Below, one piece after another: positions 26,359-35,794 of a stretch of DNA of 64,000 nucleotides. The notes under the pieces were generated by a model. It had not been told where the DNA came from, did no database searches, and saw only the letters and a program-made list of their open reading frames with translations. The stretch spans positions 124,001 to 188,000 of the forward strand of contig NZ_BCTJ01000002.1 in NCBI RefSeq assembly GCF_001571225.1. The letters are read 5' to 3'. Made by a program: the position numbers and the translations under genes. Position 1 is the first letter of the stretch. Each line of letters opens with the position of its first letter. The stretch comes from Hydrogenophaga palleronii NBRC 102513 (GTDB taxonomy: Bacteria > Pseudomonadota > Gammaproteobacteria > Burkholderiales > Burkholderiaceae_C).

Positions 26359-27546
26359 ATGAGCAAACGTTTTTCGAATTGCACAGCGGCGGCGGTGCTG
26401 ACGGCCGTACTCGGCCTGGCCAGCGCCGGGTCGATTGCGCAGACGCAAGGCGTCAGCGCCAACGAGGTGGTCATCGGCACCATCAGCGATCTGTCCGGCC
26501 CCATCGCCGGTTACGGAAAAGACCTGCGCAACGGCATGCTGCTGCGGGTCGACGAGATCAACGCCCAGGGTGGCGTCCACGGACGCAAACTCAAGCTGCT
26601 GGTGGAAGACAACGGGTACGACCCCAAGCGCAGCGTGCTGGCCGCGCAGAAACTCGTGAACCAGGACAAGGTGTTTGCCGTCATCGGCACCTTCGGCACG
26701 GTGCACACGCTCGCGGCCATGCAGGTGCAGGCGCCCAAGGGGGTCTACAACCTGTTTCCCATGTCGCTCTCGCGCGAAATGTACGAGCCAGTCGATCACC
26801 TCAAGTTCGCGTTGTTGTCGCCGTACTTCGATCAACTTGAGGCGGTCATTCCGCCGCTCTACAAAAGCACGCAGGCGCGCAAGGCCTGCGCGATCTACCA
26901 GGACGATGATTTTGGCTATGAGGTGGTGCAGGGCGCCGAGGCGGGCCTGCGCAAGGCGGGCGCTCAACTGGCGGAGAAAACCAGCTTCAAGCGGGGCGCG
27001 ACCGATTTCTCTTCACAGGTGGCGCGACTCAAGGCAGCCGACTGTGACTTCGTGGTGACGGCCACGCTGATCCGCGAGACCGTCAGCGTCATCACCGAGG
27101 CGCGAAAGATCGGCTTCTCGCCCACCTTCGTGTCGCCCTCGTCGGCCTACACCGACCTCATTCCCAAGTTGGGAGGCAAGGCCATGGACGGCTTCTATGC
27201 GGCCATGACGGCGGTGCATCCGTATCCGGACGACGCGTCGGAGGCCGTGCGCAACTGGACCGCGCGGTACCAGGCCAAGTTCACGGACCTGCCCACGGTG
27301 TTCTCGACCTACGGCTACACGATGATCGACCTGTTCGCCAAGGGTCTGCAGAAGAACGGGCCGCAGCTCACGGGCGACAGCTATGGCCGCGCGCTGGAGT
27401 CCATAGGTGAGCTGCCCAGCGACATCTTCGGCAATCCGCCGCTGCTGTTCACACCCACCCAGCACCTGGGTTCCAACAAGGCACGGCTGTCACAGTTGCA
27501 GAACGGCCGCTGGAAGATCGTGCTCGATTACGACCAGTTCAAGTAG
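26359..27546 (+). CDS. Liv-type ABC substrate-binding protein (5 of 6)
   Basis: A 395-residue periplasmic receptor with a signal peptide ending SIA-QTQ. It carries VIGTISDLSGPIAGYGKDLR, VEDNGYDPKRSVLAAQKLVN and YQDDDFGYE. It is very similar to the receptor at 40914, sharing GYGKDLRNGM, VEDNGYDPKR, AQKLVNQDKVF and the end (R-W-K-(I/V)-VLDYDQ). ATG 26359 has GAGGAA upstream. It starts a unit with the SCP2-type thiolase and is preceded by activator site C. Confidence 0.9.
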   Translation: MSKRFSNCTAAAVLTAVLGLASAGSIAQTQGVSANEVVIGTISDLSGPIAGYGKDLRNGMLLRVDEINAQGGVHGRKLKLLVEDNGYDPKRSVLAAQKLVNQDKVFAVIGTFGTVHTLAAMQVQAPKGVYNLFPMSLSREMYEPVDHLKFALLSPYFDQLEAVIPPLYKSTQARKACAIYQDDDFGYEVVQGAEAGLRKAGAQLAEKTSFKRGATDFSSQVARLKAADCDFVVTATLIRETVSVITEARKIGFSPTFVSPSSAYTDLIPKLGGKAMDGFYAAMTAVHPYPDDASEAVRNWTARYQAKFTDLPTVFSTYGYTMIDLFAKGLQKNGPQLTGDSYGRALESIGELPSDIFGNPPLLFTPTQHLGSNKARLSQLQNGRWKIVLDYDQFK

Positions 27547-27588
27547 ATGTCCCATGACCTCCCGTTGCTGTGTGCGGAGACACCTCCG

Positions 27589-28773
27589 ATGAGCCGAAAA
27601 GTGTATGTCGCCGGTGTGGGTATGGTGCCCTTCACCAAACCCGGCGCGAGCGAAACCTATCCCCTGCTCGGTGCGGCGGTCATCAAGGCCGCGTTGGCCG
27701 ACGCGGGGGTGGACTACCAGGTGGTCGATCAGGTGTATGCGGGCTTCGTCTACGGCGACTCCTGCTGCGGCCAGGCGGCGGCGTACCACGTGGGCTTGAC
27801 GGGCATTCCTATCGTCAACGTCAACAACAACTGCGCCACCGGGTCCACCGCGCTATGGCTCGGCCGTCAGGCCGTGGCCAGTGGCGAGGCCGAGTGCGTG
27901 CTGGTGGTGGGCTTCGAGCAGATGCAGCGCGGCGCCATCACCGCCCACTTCACCGACCGACCCGACCCTTCGCAGCGCCTGCTCGACGTGATGGAGGACA
28001 CGCAGGGCCGCGACGAACGCGCACCTATCGCGGCGCAGCTCTTCGGTGGTGCGGGCCGCATGCACATGCAGCTCTATGGCACGCGTGCCGACACCTTCGC
28101 GCGCATCGCGGTGAAGGCGCGGCGCCACGCGGCGAACAACCCCAACGCCATCTTTCGAGATCCACTCACGCTGGACGAGGTGCTGGCTTCGCCGAGCGTG
28201 TTCGATCCGTTGACCCGCCTGCAGTGCTGCCCGCCCAGCTGTGGCGGCGCGGCGGCGATCCTGTGTTCTGAGGCCTTCGCGAAGAAGCACTGGATCAGCC
28301 GGCTGGTGTACATCGCCGGCCAGGCGCTGGTGACCGATGGAAACAGCAGCTTCGATGAAAACGACATGCGAAAGCTGGTGGGTTTCGACATGACGCGACG
28401 TGCCGCGCAGCGCGTGTACGAACAGTCCGGCATCGGTCCGGCCGACGTGCCCGTGGTCGAACTGCACGACTGCTTCACCAGCAACGAGCTCATCACCTAC
28501 GAAGCCCTCGGCCTGGTGGGGGATGGCGGAGCCGAGCAATTCATTCTGGACGGCGACAACACCTACGGTGGTCGCGTGGTCACCAACCCCTCCGGTGGTC
28601 TGCTCTCCAAGGGGCATCCGCTGGGCGCGACCGGCCTGGCGCAGTGCGCCGAGCTGGTCTGGCAGCTGCGCGGACAGGCCGGCGCCAGGCAGGTGGATGG
28701 CGCGAAGGTCGCCCTGCAGCACAACCTGGGCCTGGGCGGGGCGTGTGTCGTTACGATGTATGTCAAGGTGTAG
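27589..28773 (+). CDS. SCP2/lipid-transfer-type thiolase
   Basis: A 394-residue thiolase-superfamily enzyme of the SCPx/lipid-transfer group, expected to cleave 3-ketoacyl-CoA with branched or bulky chains or to catalyse a related aldol-type step. The nucleophilic Cys is in NNNCATGSTAL near residue 82, the His in LLSKGHPLGATG near 342 and the second Cys in LGLGGACVVTMY near 385. ATG 27589 (MSRKVYVAGVGM) with GCGGAGA upstream is preferred over the in-frame ATG at 27547. Members of this group occur in steroid side-chain and branched-acid degradation. Confidence 0.87.
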   Translation: MSRKVYVAGVGMVPFTKPGASETYPLLGAAVIKAALADAGVDYQVVDQVYAGFVYGDSCCGQAAAYHVGLTGIPIVNVNNNCATGSTALWLGRQAVASGEAECVLVVGFEQMQRGAITAHFTDRPDPSQRLLDVMEDTQGRDERAPIAAQLFGGAGRMHMQLYGTRADTFARIAVKARRHAANNPNAIFRDPLTLDEVLASPSVFDPLTRLQCCPPSCGGAAAILCSEAFAKKHWISRLVYIAGQALVTDGNSSFDENDMRKLVGFDMTRRAAQRVYEQSGIGPADVPVVELHDCFTSNELITYEALGLVGDGGAEQFILDGDNTYGGRVVTNPSGGLLSKGHPLGATGLAQCAELVWQLRGQAGARQVDGAKVALQHNLGLGGACVVTMYVKV

Positions 28774-28887
28774 ACCACCCGTCGCCTTGGGTGTCACACG
28801 CGTGAAATGGAGGGCGAAACTTGAGGGCCGACAAGGCCCGCTCCTCGGTGTCTTGGCACAAGGCATCGCAGCCATGAAGCAAGAGAC

Positions 28888-31647
28888 ATGACGACCGAAG
28901 GCCCGCGACTGAAACTGGTGAGCACGGCCACGCAGGCGGTGCACGAGGGTGCGCGCGCCTCACCGCTGGCGGCCAAGCTCAACCCGCCAATGCCCACGGC
29001 TTTCGAGATTGTGCGCGCCGAGGTGGGGGAGAAGATCTTCAACGCCGGCTCGGCCCGGCTGGTGTTGTTGCGCGCACCCGCCGGCTTCGGCAAGACCACG
29101 GTCATGCTGCAGGTGCGCCACCGTTTCGAAGAAGCCGGCCTGCCGACCGCCTGGCTCACGCTTGACCGCGCGGACAACGACGTGGGTCGCTTCCTCACCG
29201 TGCTGGCCGCTGCGCTTGAACCGCTGGTGCCCGGCCTGGCGCGCGCCCGCGCTGCGCCCGCGGGCAATCTGGAGGAGTTGGCCTTCTCGGTGATCGACCA
29301 CGTGGCGGCGCACCCGGCACCGTTCGCGCTCTTCCTCGACGACTTCGAGGCGCTGCAGAACCCGGTGGCGCTGGGCATGGTGAATGAACTCATTGACCAG
29401 TTGCCGCGCGGTGCCCAGCTCATCGTGGGGTCTCGCGGCGCACCCGAACTGAGCCTGGGCCGTCTGCGCGCGCGCGGCCGCTTGCTGGAGGTCGAGCCCG
29501 CGCAGCTGCGCTTCTCGGTCGGTGAGGCCGAGGGCTTCCTGCGCGAGCGCCGCAGACTGGTGCTGGAGACGGAGGACATCGTGCGCCTGCACCGCAGCAC
29601 CGAGGGCTGGGCGGCGGCGTTGTGGCTGGCCTCGGTGTCGCTGGAACACCGCGACGACCCCGGCCAGTTCATCGCAGGCTTCACCGGCTCCAACGCCGCC
29701 GTGGTTGACTACCTGGTGGAAGACGTGCTGGCCCGCCAGACCGAGGACGTGCGTGGTTTTCTGTTGCGCTCCAGCGTGCTCACCGTGCTCAACGCCTCGC
29801 TGTGCAACCTGGTCTGCCGCCGCGAGGACAGCGCGGCCATGCTGCGTTCGCTGGAGCAGGCGCACCTGTTTCTGATTCCGCTGCAGCCCGAGGGCAGCGG
29901 CTACCGCTATCACGGCATGTTCGCCGAGTTCCTGCGAGCCCTGCTTCTGCGGCAATACCCGGACGAAGTGCCCGGCCTGCACCGCTCGGCGGCGCGCTGG
30001 TTCCTCGGCGAGGGCCGGCCGGTGCCGGCCATCGAACACGCCCTGGCCGCGGGGGAGGTCAGCACCGCACTGCCGTTGCTGAACGAGCACGCGCAAGCCC
30101 TGCTCGACCAGGGCCGCATGCGACTGCTCTCGCGCTGGCTAGATCCGCTGCTGGAATGCGGCTTGCTCGACGAACACCCCATGCTGCAGGTGGTGCACGC
30201 CTGGGCCGTGTGTTTCGCGCGCGGTCCATTGGCGGCCGCGCCACTGCTGGAACGGCTGGAGCAGCGCGCCGACCCGAGCGAGGAGGTAAAGGCACACCGC
30301 CTTGCGATGAAGCCGCTCTTGATGGTGCTCACCGACCGCACCGACGAAGCCACCGAGCTGGCCTCGGCGCTGCTCGGCGCGCTGCCCACCCACGTGAGCT
30401 TTGTTCGTGGTTTCCTGGAAATCATTCTGGCCAACCTTGCGATGATCGCGGGTCACTACCACGAGGCCTTGCGCTATGCCGACGCGGCGCGCAGCCACCA
30501 ACCCGAGCACCGCAGCAGCTTCAACTTCACGCTCTCCGAGGCCGCCGAAGCGGCGGTGGATCTCACGCAGGGCCGGCTGCGCAAGGCGCTGGCGCGCCTG
30601 CGCCTGGCGGTCAACGCCGGCACGCACGACGGCGGACGCACCACGAACGGCAACGCCATGGCCGGCGTGCTGTTTGCCGAGGCGCTGTTCGAGGCCGACC
30701 AGCTCGAACAGGCCGAGCGCCTGCTCGCGGTCTACATCCCGCTGATTCGCCACGTGGGCATTCCGGATCAGTTGATCCTGGCGCATGTGGTGATGGCGCG
30801 CATCGTGCAGGACCAGGGCGACGCCGATCACGCGCTGCAGCTGCTGGCCGAGCTGGAGCACCTGGGCCACCGCGATGGACTGCCGCGCGTGGTGGCCGGC
30901 GCGCGGCTGGAGCGCGTGCGCATGTTGGTGACCGAAGGCCGACTGGGCCGCGCACGCGCCGAGATCGACCACTGCGGCGACAAGGCGCTGTGGGCACGCG
31001 TGAGCCGCTCCTCGCTGCGCGCCAACGAGGTCGAGACGCTTGCGCTGACGCACGCGCGCTGGGCCGTGCAGGCGGGGCACGCGGCCGAGGTGGTGGCCGA
31101 GCTGCGCGCCGAGTTGGACGTGGCCGAGCGCGCCCAACGCGAGCGCCGCGCCTTGACGTTGCGCCTGGTGCTGGCACAGGCCCAGTACAAGCTGGGCGAG
31201 CGCAATCGCGCCATGCGTTTGCTGGCCAAGGCCGTGTGCTTCGGCGCGGCTGAAGGCTATGTGCGCGCCTTTCTGGTGGAGGGGCCGCTGCTGCTGGTGA
31301 TGTTGCAGGACCTGCGCAGTGGGCCAACCGACCTGCTCGATGCCGACGGCGGCGCGCCCATCGCCTTCCTCGACCGCCTGCTGCGCGCCCCGGTGGCTCC
31401 GCTGCCTCAGCCCACTGTGGCCGGGGCGGTGCTACCCCCGGCCAGCGCCATCGATGCGCTGACGAAAAAGGAACTGCAGGTGCTGCGCCTGGTGGCGGAA
31501 GGCTTTTCCAACGACCAGATCGGTGAGCGCATGTTCGTGGCCGAAACCACCATCCGAACCCACCTGCGAAACATCAACGTGAAACTCGACACCCGCAACC
31601 GCATGGAGGCCGTGCAGGTCGCCCGGCGCGCGGGCTGGCTCGCCTGA
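28888..31647 (+). CDS. MalT-like LuxR-family (LAL) transcriptional activator
   Basis: A 919-residue STAND-type regulator. The N-terminal NTPase has Walker A RAPAGFGKTT near residues 60-69 and a Walker B-like LFLDDFEAL near 150, followed by a winged-helix/TPR-like all-helical sensor region (about 350-800). The C-terminal LuxR helix-turn-helix (LTKKELQVLRLVAEGFSNDQ, then IGERMFVAETTIRTHLRNIN; about residues 858-917) is intact. LAL proteins bind an inducer and ATP, oligomerise and activate promoters. It lies mid-cluster and is the best local candidate for the four ATCGTC-N6-GACGAT sites. The HTH and size make the family secure; the targets are inference. Confidence 0.92.
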   Translation: MTTEGPRLKLVSTATQAVHEGARASPLAAKLNPPMPTAFEIVRAEVGEKIFNAGSARLVLLRAPAGFGKTTVMLQVRHRFEEAGLPTAWLTLDRADNDVGRFLTVLAAALEPLVPGLARARAAPAGNLEELAFSVIDHVAAHPAPFALFLDDFEALQNPVALGMVNELIDQLPRGAQLIVGSRGAPELSLGRLRARGRLLEVEPAQLRFSVGEAEGFLRERRRLVLETEDIVRLHRSTEGWAAALWLASVSLEHRDDPGQFIAGFTGSNAAVVDYLVEDVLARQTEDVRGFLLRSSVLTVLNASLCNLVCRREDSAAMLRSLEQAHLFLIPLQPEGSGYRYHGMFAEFLRALLLRQYPDEVPGLHRSAARWFLGEGRPVPAIEHALAAGEVSTALPLLNEHAQALLDQGRMRLLSRWLDPLLECGLLDEHPMLQVVHAWAVCFARGPLAAAPLLERLEQRADPSEEVKAHRLAMKPLLMVLTDRTDEATELASALLGALPTHVSFVRGFLEIILANLAMIAGHYHEALRYADAARSHQPEHRSSFNFTLSEAAEAAVDLTQGRLRKALARLRLAVNAGTHDGGRTTNGNAMAGVLFAEALFEADQLEQAERLLAVYIPLIRHVGIPDQLILAHVVMARIVQDQGDADHALQLLAELEHLGHRDGLPRVVAGARLERVRMLVTEGRLGRARAEIDHCGDKALWARVSRSSLRANEVETLALTHARWAVQAGHAAEVVAELRAELDVAERAQRERRALTLRLVLAQAQYKLGERNRAMRLLAKAVCFGAAEGYVRAFLVEGPLLLVMLQDLRSGPTDLLDADGGAPIAFLDRLLRAPVAPLPQPTVAGAVLPPASAIDALTKKELQVLRLVAEGFSNDQIGERMFVAETTIRTHLRNINVKLDTRNRMEAVQVARRAGWLA

Positions 31648-31677
31648 ACGGCGCACCCCACCCCAGAGGTAGATCCC

Positions 31678-32814
31678 ATGATGCAACGCGAGATTTTCCA
31701 GCCCGAGCACGAACTCTTTCGCGAGACGGTGCGCCGTTTCCTGCAGGCCGAGGTGGCGCCAAACATTGAACGCTGGGAGGCGCGTGGCGGCTTCGAGCAC
31801 GGCTTCTTTGAGGCCGCCGGCGTGGCGGGGCTGCTGTGCCCCACCGTGCCAGAGAGCCTGGGAGGGGCGGGCGCCGACCTGCTGTACTCCACGGTGTTGC
31901 TGGAGGAGGCTGCGCCCTACAGCAACTTCGGCCTCTCGCTCACCATGCATTCTGAGATCGTCACCAACTACCTGCTGCACTTTGCGGGAGAGCACCTGCA
32001 GCAGCGCTGGCTGCCGCGCATGGTGACAGGCGAGGCCATTGGCGCGCTGGCCATGACCGAGCCCGGTGCGGGCTCCGACGTGAAGGCAGTGCGCACGACG
32101 GCGGTGCGCGACGGTGACGTCTATGTGCTCAACGGCTCCAAGACCTTTATCTCCAATGCCACCGTGTGCGATTTGGTGATCGTGGTCGCCAAGACCAACC
32201 CCGCTGCCGGCGCCAAAGGCGTGAGCCTGCTGGTGGTGGACACCACGCTGCCCGGAGTGCGAAAGGGCCAGCCATTGAAGAAGATGGGGCTGAAGTCGCA
32301 GGACACGGGTGAGCTGTTCTTCGAGAACGTGCGTGTTCCGGCCGACAGCCTGCTGGGCGAGGAAAACCAGGGCTTCTTCTACCTCATGCGCGAGCTGCCC
32401 TGGGAGCGGCTGCAGATTGGCATCTCGGCCATCGCTGCCGCGGAAGCGGCCTACCGTTGGACGCTGGACTACGTGCGCGAGCGCAAAGCGTTTGGCCAGG
32501 CCGTGGCCGACTTCCAGCACACCCGCTTCGTGCTGGCCGAACTCAAGACCGAGATTCAGATCGGCCGCACTTTCGTGGACCACTGTCTGTCGCTGCTGTT
32601 GCGAGGCACCCTGGATGCGCAGGCCGCCTCCATGGCCAAGTACTGGACGAGTGACCTGCAGGGCAAGGTGGTGGACGCCTGCGTGCAGCTGCACGGCGGC
32701 TACGGCTTCATGGCCGAGTACCCGATCGCGCGCGCCTATGTGGACGCGCGGGCACAGCGCATCTACGGCGGCACCAACGAGATCATGAAAGAACTGATCG
32801 CCCGGGATCTCTAG
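31678..32814 (+). CDS. Acyl-CoA dehydrogenase (second)
   Basis: A 378-residue FAD-dependent acyl-CoA dehydrogenase of normal length. ALAMTEPGAGSDVKAVRT (about residues 124-141) is the flavin/substrate signature, followed by NGSKTFISNA. The C-terminal RIYGGTNEIMKELIARDL holds the likely catalytic Glu. ATG 31678 has AGAGG upstream, 30 bp after the LAL gene. Its 3' end overlaps the convergent LysR gene by 32 bp. Confidence 0.93.
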   Translation: MMQREIFQPEHELFRETVRRFLQAEVAPNIERWEARGGFEHGFFEAAGVAGLLCPTVPESLGGAGADLLYSTVLLEEAAPYSNFGLSLTMHSEIVTNYLLHFAGEHLQQRWLPRMVTGEAIGALAMTEPGAGSDVKAVRTTAVRDGDVYVLNGSKTFISNATVCDLVIVVAKTNPAAGAKGVSLLVVDTTLPGVRKGQPLKKMGLKSQDTGELFFENVRVPADSLLGEENQGFFYLMRELPWERLQIGISAIAAAEAAYRWTLDYVRERKAFGQAVADFQHTRFVLAELKTEIQIGRTFVDHCLSLLLRGTLDAQAASMAKYWTSDLQGKVVDACVQLHGGYGFMAEYPIARAYVDARAQRIYGGTNEIMKELIARDL

Positions 32815-33727
32815 CCTGGTGGGTCAGCGGTGGGGGGGGGATGCTGCGGATGAGCTCCCGCAGCCACACGAACAGCGGCAGGCGGTGGGTGCGCTCGTGC
32901 CAGACCATCACAGTCTCGATGTCGGCCAGGGCGAAAGGCACGGGCCAGATGTCGAGTGGCAGGTGCGCGGAAAACCGCTCGCAGATCCAGGTCGGCAATG
33001 TGGCGACGTGGTGTGAGCTCGCGACGATGTAGGGAATCAACAGCAACGACGACACGCGAACGGAGCGGATGCGGTCGTGCCCGATGGCCTTGAGTTCATG
33101 GATCAAGGTTTGCTCCAGCGTCGAGCGCGGCGAGAAGGGCGAGCCGAACACAACGTGGGGGCGCTCGATGTAGGTGTCCAGCGTCAGGTCTGGGCAGCTC
33201 CCGCGCGCCGTGATGCACGACATCGGCTGGGAGTACAGAGAGATGCGACGCAGATCGGGGTGGACTTCTGGAAAGTAGCCGATCGCTATGTCGCACTCGC
33301 CCTCGCTGAGCCATTCCTTCACATGGTCTGGGTCGGGCGCGCGCACATTGAGCACCAAGCCCGGTGCCATGTCGGACAGCAGGTGCGACAGGGTTGGCAG
33401 GTAGTTGAGTCCGATGTTGTCGGCGGCCGCCAGCGTGACAGTGGCCTTCGTTTCCAAGAGGTCCAGCGGGCCTTCGTTGGCAAAGATCTCATCCATCAGC
33501 TCTATGCCGTAGCGGACTTTCAGTGCGATGGACTGGGCGCGTTCCGTCAGGTTGAATTCGTTGCCGGAACGCACCAGCAGCGGATCGCCGGTGAGCTCGC
33601 GCAGGCGTGACAGGGCGTTGCTCATGCCGGACTGGCTCATCTCCAGCCGTTCCGCAGCCCGCGTGACAGAACGGGTGGCCAACAAGGCGTTCAGACAGAC
33701 CAGCAGGTTGATGTTGCTGCGTTTCAC
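32783..33727 (-). CDS. LysR-family transcriptional regulator
   Basis: A 314-residue LysR regulator. The winged helix-turn-helix (LLATRSVTRAAERLEMSQSG followed by MSNALSRLREL) occupies residues about 15-50; the rest is the periplasmic-binding-like effector domain. The layout resembles the NahR/LinR/DntR group, which often senses aromatic or cyclic compounds. It is divergent from the cupin gene at 33839 with 111 bp between, the classic LysR arrangement, so it probably controls the cupin-Bug-hydrolase genes rather than the acyl-CoA genes. Confidence 0.92.
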   Translation of the reverse strand: MKRSNINLLVCLNALLATRSVTRAAERLEMSQSGMSNALSRLRELTGDPLLVRSGNEFNLTERAQSIALKVRYGIELMDEIFANEGPLDLLETKATVTLAAADNIGLNYLPTLSHLLSDMAPGLVLNVRAPDPDHVKEWLSEGECDIAIGYFPEVHPDLRRISLYSQPMSCITARGSCPDLTLDTYIERPHVVFGSPFSPRSTLEQTLIHELKAIGHDRIRSVRVSSLLLIPYIVASSHHVATLPTWICERFSAHLPLDIWPVPFALADIETVMVWHERTHRLPLFVWLRELIRSIPPPPLTHQARDPGRSVLS

Positions 33728-33753
33728 CTAGGGTTTGTTCCTATCCAGGCGAG

Positions 33754-33805
33754 TCAATGAGCACATTGCATCCCCTTGATTGTTCGGGACCGCTGATCTT
33801 GATTG
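33754..33805. promoter_or_regulatory. Candidate LysR binding region
   Basis: In the divergent LysR-cupin gap, CAATG-AGCA-CATTG (33755-33768) forms a short inverted repeat, and CTTGATTG occurs twice (33775-33782 and 33798-33805), 23 bp apart. Either could be recognised by the LysR protein; nothing distinguishes them from sequence alone. Confidence 0.35.
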
Positions 33806-33838
33806 AATCGGAAGTCTAACGAACTTGCCGAGATCCAC

Positions 33839-34396
33839 ATGACTATTCCCTCCGTCAAACCGACCCGAGAAGCGATGCTGGCTTGCGTTGCCCGCTTCCA
33901 GGATCTTCGGCGCTGCGAAACCGGCCTTCCCGACATGCAGCTGCCCGATTGCAAGCGCGCGTTCTACAACGTGCTGGGCTTTGACCAGCCCAAGGGAGAA
34001 GGCAAGTTTTCGCCGTTCGGCGACCGCGCCGAGGCACACGTGTCCCATCTGACGGCCGGTTTCGGTGTGTCCTTCATCGCGGCCGAACCCGGCAAGGGCG
34101 TTCTCATGCACACGCACGACACAGTGGAGACTTTCATGGTGATGAAGGGCGTCTGGAAGCTGGAATGGGAAGGCGACCAGGGCGATGAGCACGTCATCCT
34201 TCAGCCCTTGGACTTTGTCGCGTTCCCTATGGGCGTGCAGCGGCGCTTCGAGTGTGTAGAGGCCCCAGCGGGCGAAACCGAAGGTCTGTTGCTGGGCGTG
34301 ATCGGCGGCACCGCCCCGGCGGCCGAGATTTCCATTGGCGGTATCGAACGGCTGATCGAAGCGGGCATCTTCCAGCGAGAGACGTCCACGGCGTGA
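33839..34396 (+). CDS. Cupin-domain protein
   Basis: A 185-residue single-cupin protein. The first cupin motif, GVLMHTHDTVETFMVMKG, supplies two His and the Glu of a metal site; the second motif is around PLDFVAFPMGVQRRF, which lacks the usual metal-binding His. Such proteins can be small dioxygenases, isomerases or binding proteins. ATG 33839 is preferred over an upstream TTG. It is the first gene divergent from LysR and is followed within about 40 bp by a Bug-family receptor. Confidence 0.8.
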   Translation: MTIPSVKPTREAMLACVARFQDLRRCETGLPDMQLPDCKRAFYNVLGFDQPKGEGKFSPFGDRAEAHVSHLTAGFGVSFIAAEPGKGVLMHTHDTVETFMVMKGVWKLEWEGDQGDEHVILQPLDFVAFPMGVQRRFECVEAPAGETEGLLLGVIGGTAPAAEISIGGIERLIEAGIFQRETSTA

Positions 34397-34434
34397 CCGC
34401 CTGCACCCTCGAAGCCATGACAACAGGAAAAAAC

Positions 34435-35400
34435 ATGATCAAACTTTTTTTTACCGCCGTGGTGGCCAGTTTGGCGGCCCTCGCGCTGGGCTCGGTGTCC
34501 GCCCAGACGAATTACCCGAGCCGGACCGTGCGCATCATCGTGCCCGCAGCGGCCGGCACAAGCCCCGATGTGCTGGCGCGGCTCTACGCGCAGCACCTCA
34601 GCCAGTCCTTGGGCCAGTCCTTCGTGGTGGACAACCGCCCGGGCGCTTCCGGAAACCTGGGCGCGGAGGCGGTCGCTAAGGCGCCGCCGGACGGTTACAC
34701 CCTGCTGTATGGGTACAACCAGATATTCACGATGAACCCGCACCTGTTCACCAAGCTGGCGTACGACTCGACGAAGGACCTGGCCCCCGTCACGCAGACC
34801 GTGGGCACCGCCTACGTTCTGGCGGGCAACAACAACCTGCCAGCCCAGGACCTGGCGGGCATGATCGACTATGCGCGCAAGAACCCCGGAAAGCTGGCCT
34901 ACGCGAGCTATGGGCCGGGCACGGCCTCGCACCTGATCATGGAGCTGATCCAGGACAGCGAGAAGATCCAGCTCCTCCACGTGCCCTACAAACAAGGGCA
35001 GATGACCGACGTGATCAGCGGCCAGGTGGCCATGGTGATTGAGCCCTTTCCGTCCGGCATTCCAATGGTGAAATCCGGCCGGGTGAAGGCCCTCGCCGTG
35101 ACGGGGGAGAAACGTATTGCCGAGTTGCCGAACGTTCCGGCGATGAACGAGGCCGTACGTGGCCTGAACCTGCTCGGCTGGCAAGGCATCTGGACGACGG
35201 CGGGCACACCGCCCGAGGTCATCACGCGCCTGAACGCCGAGTTCGTGCGCATCACGATGCTGCCGGACATGCAGAAGCGCATCCAGGATTTCGCCTCGCT
35301 GCCCATCGGCTCGTCGCCCCAAGAGATGGCCGCCGTGATCCAGCGCGAGTCCCGCCAATGGGGTGTGGTGATTCGCGACAAGCACATCATCCTGGACTGA
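34435..35400 (+). CDS. Bug-family (TctC-like) tripartite tricarboxylate transporter receptor
   Basis: A 321-residue periplasmic binding protein of the Bordetella uptake gene family. The signal peptide ends near SVSA-QTN, and the mature start NYPSRTVRIIVPAAAGTSPD and VVDNRPGASGNLGAEAVAKA are family signatures. ATG 34435 has AGGA at proper spacing; an in-frame ATG at 34417 is possible. No TctA/TctB membrane partner is in the window, as is common for Bug proteins in this order. It probably delivers the substrate handled by the cupin and hydrolase. Confidence 0.92.
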   Translation: MIKLFFTAVVASLAALALGSVSAQTNYPSRTVRIIVPAAAGTSPDVLARLYAQHLSQSLGQSFVVDNRPGASGNLGAEAVAKAPPDGYTLLYGYNQIFTMNPHLFTKLAYDSTKDLAPVTQTVGTAYVLAGNNNLPAQDLAGMIDYARKNPGKLAYASYGPGTASHLIMELIQDSEKIQLLHVPYKQGQMTDVISGQVAMVIEPFPSGIPMVKSGRVKALAVTGEKRIAELPNVPAMNEAVRGLNLLGWQGIWTTAGTPPEVITRLNAEFVRITMLPDMQKRIQDFASLPIGSSPQEMAAVIQRESRQWGVVIRDKHIILD

Positions 35401-35509
35401 GGCGGGCCAACCGACATGAACGCCCCTGAAGACATGACCCGGTGGTTGCCCCACGGTGACGCTGCAGCCAGGGGTTCCCCACAAACAGTTGGAGCGCCTC
35501 AAAAAAACT

Positions 35510-35735
35510 TGATCCGCACCGGCACGCGAGAGCAAGTCAGCACAGGCTGCGACCATAAGCGGCTTTTCGTGGGCGGCGAGGAGCCCTGGGTGTGACGACC
35601 GAGATCACGCTGCGCGCTTTTTCCGTTGCCTGAGGCTGCTTGCTCGTTCGCGAGCCTGGAGGCGTCTGTGCGCACCTCCATCGAGGTGATCCAGATGGGG
35701 ATGTCGATTGCGCGCGTGGAACGGATCGGCGCATA
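35510..35735 (+). pseudogene. Decayed FAD-linked oxidase (D-lactate dehydrogenase/GlcD-like) fragment
   Basis: Pieces of a GlcD/DLD-type oxidase can be read in order across frames: ARESKSAQAA, then KRLFVGGEEPW, then TTEITLRAF, then LPEAACSFASLEASVRTSIE and VIQMGMSIARVE. In intact homologues these correspond to RARKSAAGYD, RLFVGSEGTLG, ITEVTLRL, LPEA and VIQMG-x-P-x-ARIEL. At least two frame changes and a stop interrupt it, and both ends are lost. This explains most of the 394-bp gap between the Bug gene and the hydrolase. Confidence 0.6.
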
Positions 35736-35794
35736 TGGTCAACCCTCACGTTCAACTAGCGGACCAACTTTCGCCTGGATTGAGAGGAGACGGC

